Origin: UBA1801 sp035353395
GTDB taxonomy: Bacteria; Acidobacteriota; Holophagae; Holophagales; Holophagaceae
NCBI GenBank assembly: GCA_035353395.1
Contig: DAOPZL010000069.1
Coordinates: 1-15,003 of the forward strand
DNA length: 15,003 nucleotides
Direction: 5' to 3'
A program made the translations under genes and the position numbers. The notes beneath the pieces were generated by a model that was not told the origin of the DNA, ran no database searches, and saw nothing but the letters and a program-made list of their open reading frames with translations. Shown here piece after piece: positions 7,208 through 14,781 of the stretch (position 1 is the stretch's first letter; each line of letters begins with the position of its first letter).

Positions 7208-7222
7208 GCGTCCACCGGACGC
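7208..7222 (-). terminator. Short hairpin directly after the GAF gene stop
   Basis: GCGTCC (7208-7213) and GGACGC (7217-7222) form a 6-bp stem with a three-base loop beginning one base after the TAG stop. On the minus strand it is followed by TTCAGG rather than a T-run, so it is at most a weak terminator or an mRNA stabiliser within the transcription unit. Confidence 0.22.
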
Positions 7223-8302
7223 CTACCAGGGGGTGGTGTTGTCCACCATGTCCTCGGCCCTCATGTCGAGGAGTTCCCACACCAGGTCTCCCAGGCCGTC
7301 CACGCCGCGCTTCTGGCTGCGCTGGAGGGCCGCCGCCGCCCGCTGGGTGGCCTGGTGGAGGGCCAGATCGTCGCGGTCCGTCTTGTGCAGGGGGTGCCAC
7401 AGGGTGGCTCCCATGGGGATCGGGCCAAGCTTGGCGCGGATCCGCTCCAGCAGGATCTCCGCCCCCAGGATTCCGGTTCTCGGCAGGAGGAGCTGGAATT
7501 CCTCGCGGCCGAGATCCACCAGCAGGTCCTCGCCCCGGAGGGCGTCGGCGACCTCCCGCAGGGCCTTCTGGGTTCCGGGCTGGGCGGGGAGGGTCCACAT
7601 CGCGATGGACATGGGCTCCGCCCGGCGCCGGGCCAGGTAGAGGTTCGCCTTCAGCCAGATCTCCAGGTAGTGCCGGTTGGGAAGGCGGGTTCCGGCCGTC
7701 TCCAGGGCGCTGTCCTCCACCACGGCGGAGGTCAGGTCCAGGGCCTCGCGGGTCATGTAGAGCTCGTGCTTGAGGTTCTCGATCTCCAGGGTCTTGCTGA
7801 AGACGTTGGCCATGGCGTTGACCACGGCGATCTCCTCGCGGGTGAAGGCCATCGGCCGGGCACTCTGGACGGACAGCACGCCGATGGTCTTGTTCGACTG
7901 GCGCAGGGGAACGCCGATGTAGGCCCGGACCCCCAGCTTGCGGAAGGCGGGATGCCCCAGCAGGCTCCTGTCCGAGAGGGCGTCCTTGATCACCAGGCTG
8001 CGGGCCGGGTTCTGGAGGACCTTGGGACAGAAGTAGCAGGCCGCTTCATGGACGGCCTGGTCCGGCGGGACGCCCTCGGCCAGGGCCCACCAGAAGGGCT
8101 CGTAGCCCAGCTTGGTGACCCGGATCATCACCGCCCGGTCCACGTGGAGCTGCTGCACGAGAAGGTTCAGGCCGTGGTCGAAAAGCTGGGCGGGATCCGG
8201 GAAGGCCCGTTCCACGAAATCCCCCAGGGCGGTCAGATGATCTCCCTGCGAGCCTCCGGCAGTCGGGTGATTGTGCCGGTCGTTCTTGTGGATCCTGGGC
8301 AT
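7223..8302 (-). CDS. GAF-domain protein with a degenerate GGDEF-like domain
   Basis: The 359-residue protein has no membrane segment. Residues about 25-175 form a GAF sensor domain: FDHGLNLLVQQLHVDRAVMI, then AYIGVPLRQSNKTIGVLSVQS (128-147) and FTREEIAVVNAMANVFSKTLE. Residues about 195-335 resemble a diguanylate cyclase fold, with TRLPNRHYLE (205-214, compare TGLPNRR) and LLVDLGREEFQLLLP (260-274). The catalytic GGDEF is replaced by GREEF, so cyclase activity is doubtful; a regulatory or GTP-sensing role is possible. The ATG at 8302 has GGGAG seven bases upstream. It lies 93 bases after the Nfu-like gene and 85 before the glycosyltransferase-like gene, all on the same strand. Its signal and output are unknown. 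The segment 8303-8395 shows no clear promoter. Confidence 0.82.
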   Translation of the reverse strand: MPRIHKNDRHNHPTAGGSQGDHLTALGDFVERAFPDPAQLFDHGLNLLVQQLHVDRAVMIRVTKLGYEPFWWALAEGVPPDQAVHEAACYFCPKVLQNPARSLVIKDALSDRSLLGHPAFRKLGVRAYIGVPLRQSNKTIGVLSVQSARPMAFTREEIAVVNAMANVFSKTLEIENLKHELYMTREALDLTSAVVEDSALETAGTRLPNRHYLEIWLKANLYLARRRAEPMSIAMWTLPAQPGTQKALREVADALRGEDLLVDLGREEFQLLLPRTGILGAEILLERIRAKLGPIPMGATLWHPLHKTDRDDLALHQATQRAAAALQRSQKRGVDGLGDLVWELLDMRAEDMVDNTTPW

Positions 8303-8395
8303 GCGGGCACTCCCGCCGGAGGTGTTCAGTAGATGAATGATCCTCCCGCAGGTCTCCGCCGCCCAGGATTTTTGCGCGATGAAATATTCTTCCGG

Positions 8396-8941
8396 TCAGC
8401 AGCTGACCACCGTGAGGGCGGGATCCACTTCCTCCCGCAGGAGCCGCTCGATGAACTGGAGGGTTCCGCTGAGGGCGCTGGGGCAGGACCCACAGGCGCC
8501 GTGATAGCTGATCGCGAGGGTCGTCCCGTCGAAGGAGACCACCTCCAGGCCGCCGCCGTCCCCGGCGAGGCCGGGCCGGATTCGGGTATCGAGCAGCTCG
8601 TTGATGCGCGCCAGCTTCCCGCCGTCGCCATCCCCTTCCAGGCGGCCTGGCTGGTCGCCCTCGGCCTCGGCCCCCTGGTGGCAGTCCTCGATGGTTTCGC
8701 AGATGGGGTCGATGAGCTCGGTCCACGGGGTCCCGGGATCCTTGTTCACGGTGACGAAGCGGTCCATGTAGAACACCGACGTGATGTTCCCCGCGGCGAA
8801 GAGGGCCGAGCCGAGGGGATCTCCGACCGCGGAGGCGAAATCCCGGAACGAACGCACGCCCCGCTTCAGGATCGGATCCTGGACCACGAACTTCAGGGCG
8901 TCGGGGTTGGGAGTGGGTTCGATGTTGATGACCTTCGGCAT
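8396..8941 (-). CDS. Nfu/NifU-like Fe-S cluster scaffold or carrier protein
   Basis: The 181-residue protein combines an Nfu N-terminal domain (about 1-88, opening PKVINIEPTPNPDALKFVV) with a NifU C-terminal domain (about 108-181). The second carries the cluster-binding C-x2-C pair (C150 and C153 in HGACGSCPSA) and the preceding IRPGLAGDGGGLEVVSFDG. Such proteins hold or pass a [4Fe-4S] cluster to target enzymes. A Gly/Asp/Glu-rich linker (about 90-108) joins the domains. The product ends in cysteine 181, which is not part of the family motif. GAGGT stands six bases before the ATG. It is the first gene of the minus-strand group ending in sppA. The nearby IorA-like enzyme needs Fe-S clusters, but no direct link is shown. 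Confidence 0.92.
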   Translation of the reverse strand: MPKVINIEPTPNPDALKFVVQDPILKRGVRSFRDFASAVGDPLGSALFAAGNITSVFYMDRFVTVNKDPGTPWTELIDPICETIEDCHQGAEAEGDQPGRLEGDGDGGKLARINELLDTRIRPGLAGDGGGLEVVSFDGTTLAISYHGACGSCPSALSGTLQFIERLLREEVDPALTVVSC

Positions 8942-8952
8942 GGCCTGACCTC

Positions 8953-8990
8953 GGATGACTATAGTTTACTATTTGTGTCAAGTTTTAACG
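8953..8990 (-). promoter_or_regulatory. AT-rich control region of the Nfu-like gene
   Basis: This block is strikingly AT-rich against its surroundings. On the minus strand it holds a perfect TTGACA (8981-8976) and TATAGT (8963-8958), but they are only 12 bases apart, too close for a standard sigma-70 promoter. ATAGT occurs twice at a 10-base period, and ACTATAGT is palindromic, so one of the boxes may belong to a regulator site. Promoter function is inferred. Confidence 0.35.
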
Positions 8991-9017
8991 CCTCCGGATC
9001 CAGCTTTTCTCTGTCCC

Positions 9018-9046
9018 TGGCCCCGGATGGCCTTTCGGGGGACAAT
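9018..9046 (+). promoter_or_regulatory. Weak candidate promoter of the inositol-monophosphatase gene
   Basis: GACAAT (9041-9046) lies 17 bases after TGGCCC (9018-9023), the same poor -35 hexamer and spacing as in the ffh candidate. It would give a very short leader before the ATG at 9064. Low confidence. Confidence 0.2.
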
Positions 9047-9063
9047 CTTCCTGGAGAAAGAGC

Positions 9064-9840
9064 ATGTACGAATCCCAGCGTGAAGCCTGCATCGCGGCCG
9101 CCAAGGCGGGCGGGCAGGTCCTGATGAAGTATTTCCGGCGCCTGGATCCGGCCTCCATCACGGAAAAATCCAAGAACGATTTCGTCAGCGAGGCCGACCG
9201 CGCCAGCGAAGCCGTCATCAAGGCGGAGCTGGACCGCCGGTTCCCCCAGTACAGCTTCCTCGGGGAGGAGACCGGAGCCTTCGGCGACCACGCCCGCTGC
9301 TGGATCGTGGATCCGCTGGACGGCACCCTCAACTTCGTCAACGGATTCCCCCACTGGTGCGTCTCCGTCGCCCTCTGGGACGCCAGCGGCGGAGTGGTGG
9401 GCTGCATCTACGACCCCCTCCGGGAGGACCTCTTCGTGGCCACCCGGGGCGAAGGGGCCACCTGGAACGACCAGCCCATGTCGATCTCCCAGCACGCGGG
9501 CCTCGACGGCGCCTTCATCGCCACGGGCTTCGCGTTCCAGCTGGGCGAACGGTTCCACGCCTACAACCGGGCCCTGACCGCGGTCTTCTTCCGGGCCCGC
9601 GGGCTGCGCCGGGCCGGCAGCGCCGCCCTGGACCTGGCCCATGTGGCCTGCGGCATCTTCGACGGCTTCTTCGAGATGAGCCTGAAGAAGTGGGACCTGG
9701 CCGCCGGGGCCCTCCTGGTTCAGGAAGCCGGAGGCATGGTCACGGACTGGGCCGGGGGCGAGACCTGGTTCGAGACCGGCGACGTGGTGGCCGGCAACCT
9801 CTGGGTCCAACAGAATCTGGTGGACGTGCTGAAGAACTGA
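9064..9840 (+). CDS. suhB: Inositol monophosphatase family protein (SuhB-like)
   Basis: These Mg2+-dependent phosphatases hydrolyse myo-inositol 1-phosphate and related sugar phosphates; SuhB of E. coli also acts in rRNA transcription antitermination. The 258-residue protein has the full metal site: GEET (67-70), WIVDPLDGTLNF (80-91, with D83 and D86) and WDLAAGALLVQEAGG (210-224, with D211). The DFVSEAD at 39-45 matches the usual lithium-sensitive phosphatase opening. GGAG lies seven bases before the ATG. It converges on the oxidoreductase gene with only 36 bases between the stops and no T-run terminator there. The symbol is by family resemblance; the true substrate could be another sugar phosphate, histidinol phosphate or PAP. 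Confidence 0.92.
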   Translation: MYESQREACIAAAKAGGQVLMKYFRRLDPASITEKSKNDFVSEADRASEAVIKAELDRRFPQYSFLGEETGAFGDHARCWIVDPLDGTLNFVNGFPHWCVSVALWDASGGVVGCIYDPLREDLFVATRGEGATWNDQPMSISQHAGLDGAFIATGFAFQLGERFHAYNRALTAVFFRARGLRRAGSAALDLAHVACGIFDGFFEMSLKKWDLAAGALLVQEAGGMVTDWAGGETWFETGDVVAGNLWVQQNLVDVLKN

Positions 9841-9876
9841 AGGTTCATCCTTGGAATCGGGGCACCCCCGGCCGGC

Positions 9877-12357
9877 CTACCCTCTTCCCGCCATGAACGC
9901 CGCGTAGTTCGACGCCCACACGGCGGGCTTCGGGTTGAGCTTCTGGAGGGCCAGGCACCAGAGGGACTCCGGGAAGGCATCGAAGGGTTCCAGGGTGCTG
10001 AGGACGCCCAGCATGACGACGTTGGCGACCCGCCCGGTGGCGTCCCCCAGGGCCAGGGCCCGGCCGAGGACATCGACCTCGACGACCCGGCGGCCCTCCA
10101 GGGCCTCCTGGATCGCGGCATCCGTCGGATAGTCCTTCTCCCCGAGGCCCGCGGGAAGGATCCGGGTGCCGGCCAGCAGCACCGTGCCGCCCGGGCGCAG
10201 CATCTCCAGGAAGCCCGGACGGAGCACCTCGCTCTTCTCCATGGCGATCAGGACGTCCGCCGTGCCGGGCAGGAGCACGGGGCTCTTCACCGAGCCGCAG
10301 CCGAAGGTGCTGATGACGGGACCGCCCATCTGGGCCATGCCATGGGTCTCTCCCTTCACGATGTTCGCGTCCTCGCAGCCAGCCAGCAGGGCGACCTGGG
10401 TGAGCACCTTGCCGAAGAAGAGGTTGCCCTGGCCCCCCACGCCGCGGATGGCCACGGAGAGCCGGCCCGGGACTTCCGGCCGCGATGCCGGAGGGAGGAT
10501 GGCCGGAGGCGCCGGAAAGGCCCGGCCGGGCGCCGAGACATCCTCCAGCTCGACGGACTTGAGGACGCCCGTGGGGCACATCTGGGAGCACGCCGGCACG
10601 TGGCCGCCGCAGCCGCTGCAGAGGTTCGTGTTCACGGGAACGCCCTGGGCGTCCGGCTCCAGGCCTGGACAGATCAGGCACAGACCGCACTTCCTGCAGG
10701 CGGCGGGATCCACCGCCACCCGCTGGGTGCTGGGCCTGGACCGCCGCAGGCACGCGCCGTCGCGGAGGACCAGGGTGGTGTAGACCCCCTGCTCCGCCTC
10801 GGCAAGGGCGCTCTTCAGGGCGCTCTTGATGGCCTTGCGGTCGTAGGCCCCGATGACGACGACCTTCGCGCCGTGGGCGGCGAGGGTGGCCGGGAGATCG
10901 AACTTCATCGCCTGCCCCGCCAGGTTCGCGGGAGAGGTGGGAGACGGCTGCCCGCCCGTCATGGCGGTCCATTCGTTGTCGAGGATGACCTTCACGCCGG
11001 GGACGTTCCGGTAGACGGCGTTGCGGGTGGCGTCGAGCCCGCTGTGGCATTCGGTGCTGTCGCCGATGATGCTGACGCACCGCCCCGCCTTGTCGGGGCG
11101 CGAGACCACGTAGCCGATGCGCTTGGCCTCGCTGGCGCCCATGGCCAGGCCCGTGTCCATGGCGTTCATGAAGTAGAGCAGGGAGTTGCAGCCGATGTCG
11201 CCGAAGGCGGCGTCCAGCTGGTTCCGCTTCTTCAGGGAGGCGATCTCGCCCGCGAAGAGGCGGTAGGGACAGCCGGGACAGATGACGGGCGGGCGTTTCA
11301 GGGAGGCCGCGGAACCTCGGGACCCGGGCATGGCCACGCCGAGCCTCTCCGCGACGAGGGCGGGCGACCATTCGGTGATCCTGCTGTGGGGATCCTTTCC
11401 GCCCACGGCCAGGCCCGCCTGTTCCATGGCCTCCTGCACGAAGCGGTAGCCGTCCTCGAGCACGACCACCTCGCCCTCGATGGAAGCGTGGAACTCGCGG
11501 AGGAGCTTCATGGGAAGCGGGTTGGAGAAAGCCAGCGACAGGACGTCCAGGTCCAGATGATGGGCCTCCATGACCTCCCGCACGTACAGGTCGCAGACGC
11601 CGTAGGTCACGACTCCCTTCTTCCCGGCCCCCCGGGTCCAGTGGTTCAGGGGGCTCTTCTCGACCATCTCCTCCAGGGCCGGCAGGCGGGTGTCCATGAT
11701 CGCGTCGTAGTAGCCGCGCGTGAGGTTGGGCAGCACGTTGAAGGCGCGGAGATCGCCGGGAAGGGTCAGGGGCTCGTGCTTCTCCCGCGGCATCATCCGG
11801 ACCAGGCCTTCGCTGTGGCAGAGCACGCCGCTGGGCATGACGACCACCTGGGTGCGGAAGGTCCGCGAGATCTCCGCCGCGATGCCCGCCGCCAGGTGCA
11901 TCTCCTGGTGGTTCCGGGGCTCGAGCACGGGCACGAAACAGCTCTTGAAGAGGTAGTGCGGGTCGATGATGTGCTGGGTGGAACTGGGCGTGAAGTCCGC
12001 GGCCACGTAGTAGACAAGCGCCCCGCGTGCGTGGCTCCAGACGGAGCCGCTGGTGAAGATGTCCGCAGCCTGGAAGAGGCCGGGAATCTTCATGGTGACC
12101 ACGCAGTCGTCCCCGGCGAGGCTGTGGCCGACCCCCACGGCCGAGGCCACGGCCTCGTTCACGGACCATCCCACCTTGATGAGGTCCTGGACCTGGGACA
12201 GCCCCTTGTCGATCACCTCGGAGCTGGGCGTCCCCGGATAGCCGTCCGCGCAGTGGATTCCGCCGCGCACGCAGCCCACGGCGAAGGCGATGTTCCCCTG
12301 CAGGACTTCCGCCCGGCCGGCGGGCGCGTCGCAGAGTTGCTGGATGGGGTTCGACAT
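9877..12357 (-). CDS. iorA: Fused indolepyruvate ferredoxin oxidoreductase (IorA-IorB in one chain)
   Basis: The enzyme oxidatively decarboxylates arylpyruvates to aryl-acetyl-CoA with thiamine diphosphate and reduces ferredoxin; the reverse direction is possible in anaerobes. The 826-residue chain has, in order: a pyrimidine-binding domain (GYPGTPSSEV 39-48, the NEAVA glutamate at 68), a middle domain, ICPGCPYR (359-366), a ThDP domain (GDSTECHSG 432-440, DNEWTAMTGGQP 460-471), two Cys clusters (C554, 557, 560, 563 and C580, 583, 590, 594), a Pro/Ala-rich linker (about 605-631) and an IorB gamma-type domain (GVGGQGNLFFGK 639-650, GETHGMAQMGG). IorA and IorB are usually separate genes. The Cys spacing differs somewhat from the usual ferredoxin pattern. 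GGAG is six bases before the ATG, 18 bases after the membrane protein gene, so the two are probably co-transcribed. Confidence 0.92.
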   Translation of the reverse strand: MSNPIQQLCDAPAGRAEVLQGNIAFAVGCVRGGIHCADGYPGTPSSEVIDKGLSQVQDLIKVGWSVNEAVASAVGVGHSLAGDDCVVTMKIPGLFQAADIFTSGSVWSHARGALVYYVAADFTPSSTQHIIDPHYLFKSCFVPVLEPRNHQEMHLAAGIAAEISRTFRTQVVVMPSGVLCHSEGLVRMMPREKHEPLTLPGDLRAFNVLPNLTRGYYDAIMDTRLPALEEMVEKSPLNHWTRGAGKKGVVTYGVCDLYVREVMEAHHLDLDVLSLAFSNPLPMKLLREFHASIEGEVVVLEDGYRFVQEAMEQAGLAVGGKDPHSRITEWSPALVAERLGVAMPGSRGSAASLKRPPVICPGCPYRLFAGEIASLKKRNQLDAAFGDIGCNSLLYFMNAMDTGLAMGASEAKRIGYVVSRPDKAGRCVSIIGDSTECHSGLDATRNAVYRNVPGVKVILDNEWTAMTGGQPSPTSPANLAGQAMKFDLPATLAAHGAKVVVIGAYDRKAIKSALKSALAEAEQGVYTTLVLRDGACLRRSRPSTQRVAVDPAACRKCGLCLICPGLEPDAQGVPVNTNLCSGCGGHVPACSQMCPTGVLKSVELEDVSAPGRAFPAPPAILPPASRPEVPGRLSVAIRGVGGQGNLFFGKVLTQVALLAGCEDANIVKGETHGMAQMGGPVISTFGCGSVKSPVLLPGTADVLIAMEKSEVLRPGFLEMLRPGGTVLLAGTRILPAGLGEKDYPTDAAIQEALEGRRVVEVDVLGRALALGDATGRVANVVMLGVLSTLEPFDAFPESLWCLALQKLNPKPAVWASNYAAFMAGRG

Positions 12358-12375
12358 GGAAGGCTCCGTAGGAAT

Positions 12376-13026
12376 TCAGGCCGCGGCGGGGGATTTCTTC
12401 TTGGCGAAGGCGAGGATGGCCCCGAGCGCGAGGGAGAGCGTGGCGGCCGCCAGCACGCGGTATTCGGAGGGCAGCAGGAAGGTCAGGGTGTGGGCGGGGA
12501 TCCAGAAGAAGGGAATCGTCTTGAACAGCACGAACGAGACGAAGCCCTTCCAGTCGATCCGGGCCACGATCGCGGGCACGCCGGCCCCCTTCCCTTCGCC
12601 CCGGAGGTCGAGGAGCGTGTCCGTCATCCGGTGCGCCAGCATCATCGCGGGCCCGAAGGTCAGGTTCATGACCGCGCTGACGAAGAAGGCGAAGGCGAGC
12701 CTGGAACCGCCGCCCGGGAGGAGCCCCTTCCGGAGCGCGGCCGAGACTCCGCCCGCGAAGATCTCGAAGACGAGCACGATCGACATGCCCAGGAAGCCCC
12801 AGACGACCGCCCGCTGGAGCAGGCTTCCGGGGGCCTTCCACGCCCCGGCGACGATCCGGATGGCCAGCAGCTCGCCCATGGAGGCCAGCACGAAGAACTT
12901 CGCGAAACCGACGAGGTAGGGATGCGCGGCCGTTGCGGCGAAGAACATCTGGTGCGTGGCGGGCACCATGAGGAAGGCCGCCGCTGCCGACAGGGCCAGG
13001 ATCCACAGGAAATCCCCCAAGTTCAT
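12376..13026 (-). CDS. Multi-pass membrane protein with an Mpv17-like C-terminus
   Basis: The 216-residue protein has about six hydrophobic segments (roughly 3-23, 37-58, 73-95, 109-131, 160-185, 188-207) and a basic end (AKKK). The stretch FFWIPAHTLTFLLPSEYRVL (173-192) resembles the conserved W-x-P ... F-x-x-P-x-x-YR signature near the end of Mpv17/PMP22 proteins, but the match is from memory and the family call is tentative. AGGGG lies six bases before the ATG. It stands 18 bases upstream of the fused oxidoreductase and is probably translated from the same mRNA, which suggests a linked role such as substrate or proton movement; nothing in the sequence proves that. A Crp/Fnr-type regulator gene lies upstream on the same strand, with a candidate operator between them. 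Confidence 0.8.
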   Translation of the reverse strand: MNLGDFLWILALSAAAAFLMVPATHQMFFAATAAHPYLVGFAKFFVLASMGELLAIRIVAGAWKAPGSLLQRAVVWGFLGMSIVLVFEIFAGGVSAALRKGLLPGGGSRLAFAFFVSAVMNLTFGPAMMLAHRMTDTLLDLRGEGKGAGVPAIVARIDWKGFVSFVLFKTIPFFWIPAHTLTFLLPSEYRVLAAATLSLALGAILAFAKKKSPAAA

Positions 13027-13072
13027 GCCACGCCCCTCCCATCGCGGGGGAAGCGAAGCCGCAGATCCCTCC

Positions 13073-13095
13073 CTTCCCAGGTGATGAATGGGAAG
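13073..13095. promoter_or_regulatory. 23-bp inverted repeat, candidate operator of the membrane protein-oxidoreductase operon
   Basis: CTTCCCA (13073-13079) and TGGGAAG (13089-13095) are perfect 7-bp arms with a nine-base centre. The repeat lies 46 bases upstream of the membrane protein ATG, in the 132-base spacer after the Crp/Fnr-type gene. Size and symmetry suit a dimeric helix-turn-helix protein, though it is neither the CRP (TGTGA/TCACA) nor the FNR (TTGAT/ATCAA) consensus. Upstream on the minus strand a T6 run flows into TTGACC (13116-13111), a possible -35, but no well-spaced -10 follows. Confidence 0.4.
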
Positions 13096-13158
13096 TTGTA
13101 CGACGAGCGCCGGGTCAAAAAAGCAGCCGAAACTACAAATCCTGGAATGTAACCAAAA

Positions 13159-13857
13159 TCACGGCCGAGGGCCGCCCCCCTCGCCCAGGCGGCAGAGGGC
13201 CTGGAAGTCCGCGATGCGGAGCTCCCGCTTGGTAAAATGCTGGAGGACACCCTGGTCCTTCAGGTGCTTGACGGCCTTGGTCACGGTCACGCGGTGGACC
13301 CCCAGCAGGCGCGCCATGTCCGCCTGCGTCACGCCGGACTCCACGATCACCTGCACCTGCCTGCTTCCCGGTTCCGCACCCTTCATGCGCACCAGGTACA
13401 CCAGGAAGCGACAGACCCGCGTGAAGAAATCCAGGTTGAGGCTGTCCTGGATGAGGACGCCGTACATCCGCACGATATGCCCCAGGATGCGGATCAGCTC
13501 GATCAGCAGGGCCGGATGCTCCCGGGCGATGGTGCCTTCGATGAGTTCCCGGTCGAAGAAGTGGAGCGTGCAGTCCGTCCGCGCCTTGACGACCACTTCC
13601 TTCGTCAGGCCCGGCGCGAAGCAGCAGACCTCGCCGAAGACGCACCCCCTGCCCACCCGGTAGAGCACCCGCTCCGGGCCGGTGTGCGTGTCCAGCACGG
13701 TCTCCACGGTGCCTTCCTCGATGTAGTAGACGCCGTCGATCTCCGCATCCAGGCCCAGGATGACCGTGCCCTTCGGAATGCGCCTGCGGACGCCGAGGTG
13801 CGCAATCCCGCCCCAGGAAGGGCAGAGGTTCTCGAAGATCGGGAACAGGTACTGCAT
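13159..13857 (-). CDS. Crp/Fnr-family transcriptional regulator
   Basis: The 232-residue protein has an N-terminal cyclic-nucleotide-type beta roll (about 15-110: IPKGTVILGLDAEIDGVYYIEEG, then VGRGCVFGEVCCF at 68-80), a long dimer helix (about 112-140) and a winged helix-turn-helix (VTQADMARLLGVHRVTVTKAVKHL, 176-199). Cysteines are at 12, 72, 78, 79, 96, 149 and 222; the clustered N-terminal cysteines of an Fe-S FNR are absent, so oxygen sensing through a cluster is unlikely. The ligand is unknown. The ATG at 13857 has GGAGG six bases upstream; the frame is open further, but that extension is low-complexity and lacks domain sequence. It diverges from the B3/B4 gene across 170 bases (13858-14027) where I see no convincing promoter. 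It is well placed to control the downstream membrane protein-oxidoreductase operon. Confidence 0.9.
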   Translation of the reverse strand: MQYLFPIFENLCPSWGGIAHLGVRRRIPKGTVILGLDAEIDGVYYIEEGTVETVLDTHTGPERVLYRVGRGCVFGEVCCFAPGLTKEVVVKARTDCTLHFFDRELIEGTIAREHPALLIELIRILGHIVRMYGVLIQDSLNLDFFTRVCRFLVYLVRMKGAEPGSRQVQVIVESGVTQADMARLLGVHRVTVTKAVKHLKDQGVLQHFTKRELRIADFQALCRLGEGGGPRP

Positions 13858-14027
13858 CCTTCCCCTCCGGCGACGACCTAGCATCCTCGCACCCTGCGGG
13901 CCGGAATGGGTCACATCCGGAGAAAGGGACGGGGGAGAGGCATCGCGGGCCCTTCCCTTCCCTCGTCCTGTTGCTCCAGGATGGAATCCGGGATCATCCA
14001 TGGCCTTGCCCCCGGGGAGACGGTTCC

Positions 14028-14744
14028 ATGACCGACCGCACCTATGCCATCTCGAACGAAGTCTTCGCGCGCTTTCCGGACTACGTGCGAGGGGTCGTGA
14101 TCGCCTACGACCTGACGAACGGCGAGTCCTCCCCGGAACTGGTCGAACTGCTCCGGGATGCCGAGGCCTCGGTGAGGACCCGGCTGGACCTGGCGACCCT
14201 GACGGCCAGCCCGCGCATCGCCTGCTGGCGGGAGGCCTTCAAGGCCCAGGGCATCAAGCCCAACGAGTTCCGTTGCTCCGTCGAGGCCATGGCGCGCCGT
14301 GCCCTCCGGAACCAGCCCCTGCCCACCATCAACGCCCTGGTCGACCTCGGCAACGCCCTTTCCCTGCGCCATCTCGTCCCCGTGGGGAGCCACGCCATCG
14401 ACGTGGTGACCGGGAACCTCTCCCTGCGCCCGGCCACCGGCGAAGAGGCGTTCGTCGCGTTCGGATCGGAGCAGGAGGAGCACCCCAATCCAGGGGAGAT
14501 CGTCTTCACCGAAGGGAATACGGTCCTGACTCGCCGCTGGAGCTGGCGGCAGTCGAACCACACCCTGACCCTGCCCGGGACCACCGCCATCGAGTTCAAC
14601 GTGGACGGCCTGCCCCCGGTGCCCCGGGCGGAAGTCGAGGCCATCTGCCAGGAGGTCGCCGGCCTGATCCGGAAGCACTGCGGGGGGACGACGCGGTGCG
14701 AACTCCTGGCGAAGGACCACCCGGTCGTCTCCATCGAACGCTGA
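14028..14744 (+). CDS. Stand-alone B3/B4-domain protein (PheT-like tRNA-binding fold)
   Basis: The 238-residue protein resembles the B3/B4 domain of the phenylalanyl-tRNA synthetase beta chain, the domain that hydrolyses mischarged Tyr-tRNA(Phe). Supporting segments are SPRIACWREAFKAQGIKPNEFRCSVEAMARR, LPTINALVDLGNALSLRHLVPVGSHAID and the TTAIEFNVDGLPPV near the end, as in free-standing members of this family. No catalytic synthetase domain is present and the length is normal for the stand-alone form. Whether these proteins edit aminoacyl-tRNA or free amino acid adducts is not established. GGGGAGA lies seven bases before the ATG at 14028; the frame is open upstream to 13971 but without a comparable site. 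It precedes two tRNA genes, which have their own promoter. Confidence 0.85.
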   Translation: MTDRTYAISNEVFARFPDYVRGVVIAYDLTNGESSPELVELLRDAEASVRTRLDLATLTASPRIACWREAFKAQGIKPNEFRCSVEAMARRALRNQPLPTINALVDLGNALSLRHLVPVGSHAIDVVTGNLSLRPATGEEAFVAFGSEQEEHPNPGEIVFTEGNTVLTRRWSWRQSNHTLTLPGTTAIEFNVDGLPPVPRAEVEAICQEVAGLIRKHCGGTTRCELLAKDHPVVSIER

Positions 14745-14781
14745 TCCCCCTGGAAACGTGCATGATCTCCAAGATCTCTCC

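Noticed and set aside
9845..13042. 1065-residue minus-strand open frame overlapping the oxidoreductase and membrane protein genes
   Set aside because: It is longer than the real gene but is Arg/Gly/Pro-rich and motif-free. The overlapping frame has all IorA and IorB signatures.
13111..13116. TTGACC with TACAAC 12 bases downstream as the promoter of the membrane protein operon
   Set aside because: The spacing is too short for a standard sigma-70 promoter, so it is mentioned only as context for the operator candidate.
10342..13152. 936-residue plus-strand open frame opposite the oxidoreductase
   Set aside because: Antisense shadow caused by GC-rich third positions; it contains no recognisable domain.
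13858..14001. 48-residue N-terminal extension of the Crp/Fnr regulator
   Set aside because: Arg/Gly/Pro-rich and without domain sequence; the ATG at 13857 has a good GGAGG and begins where the beta-roll domain is expected.
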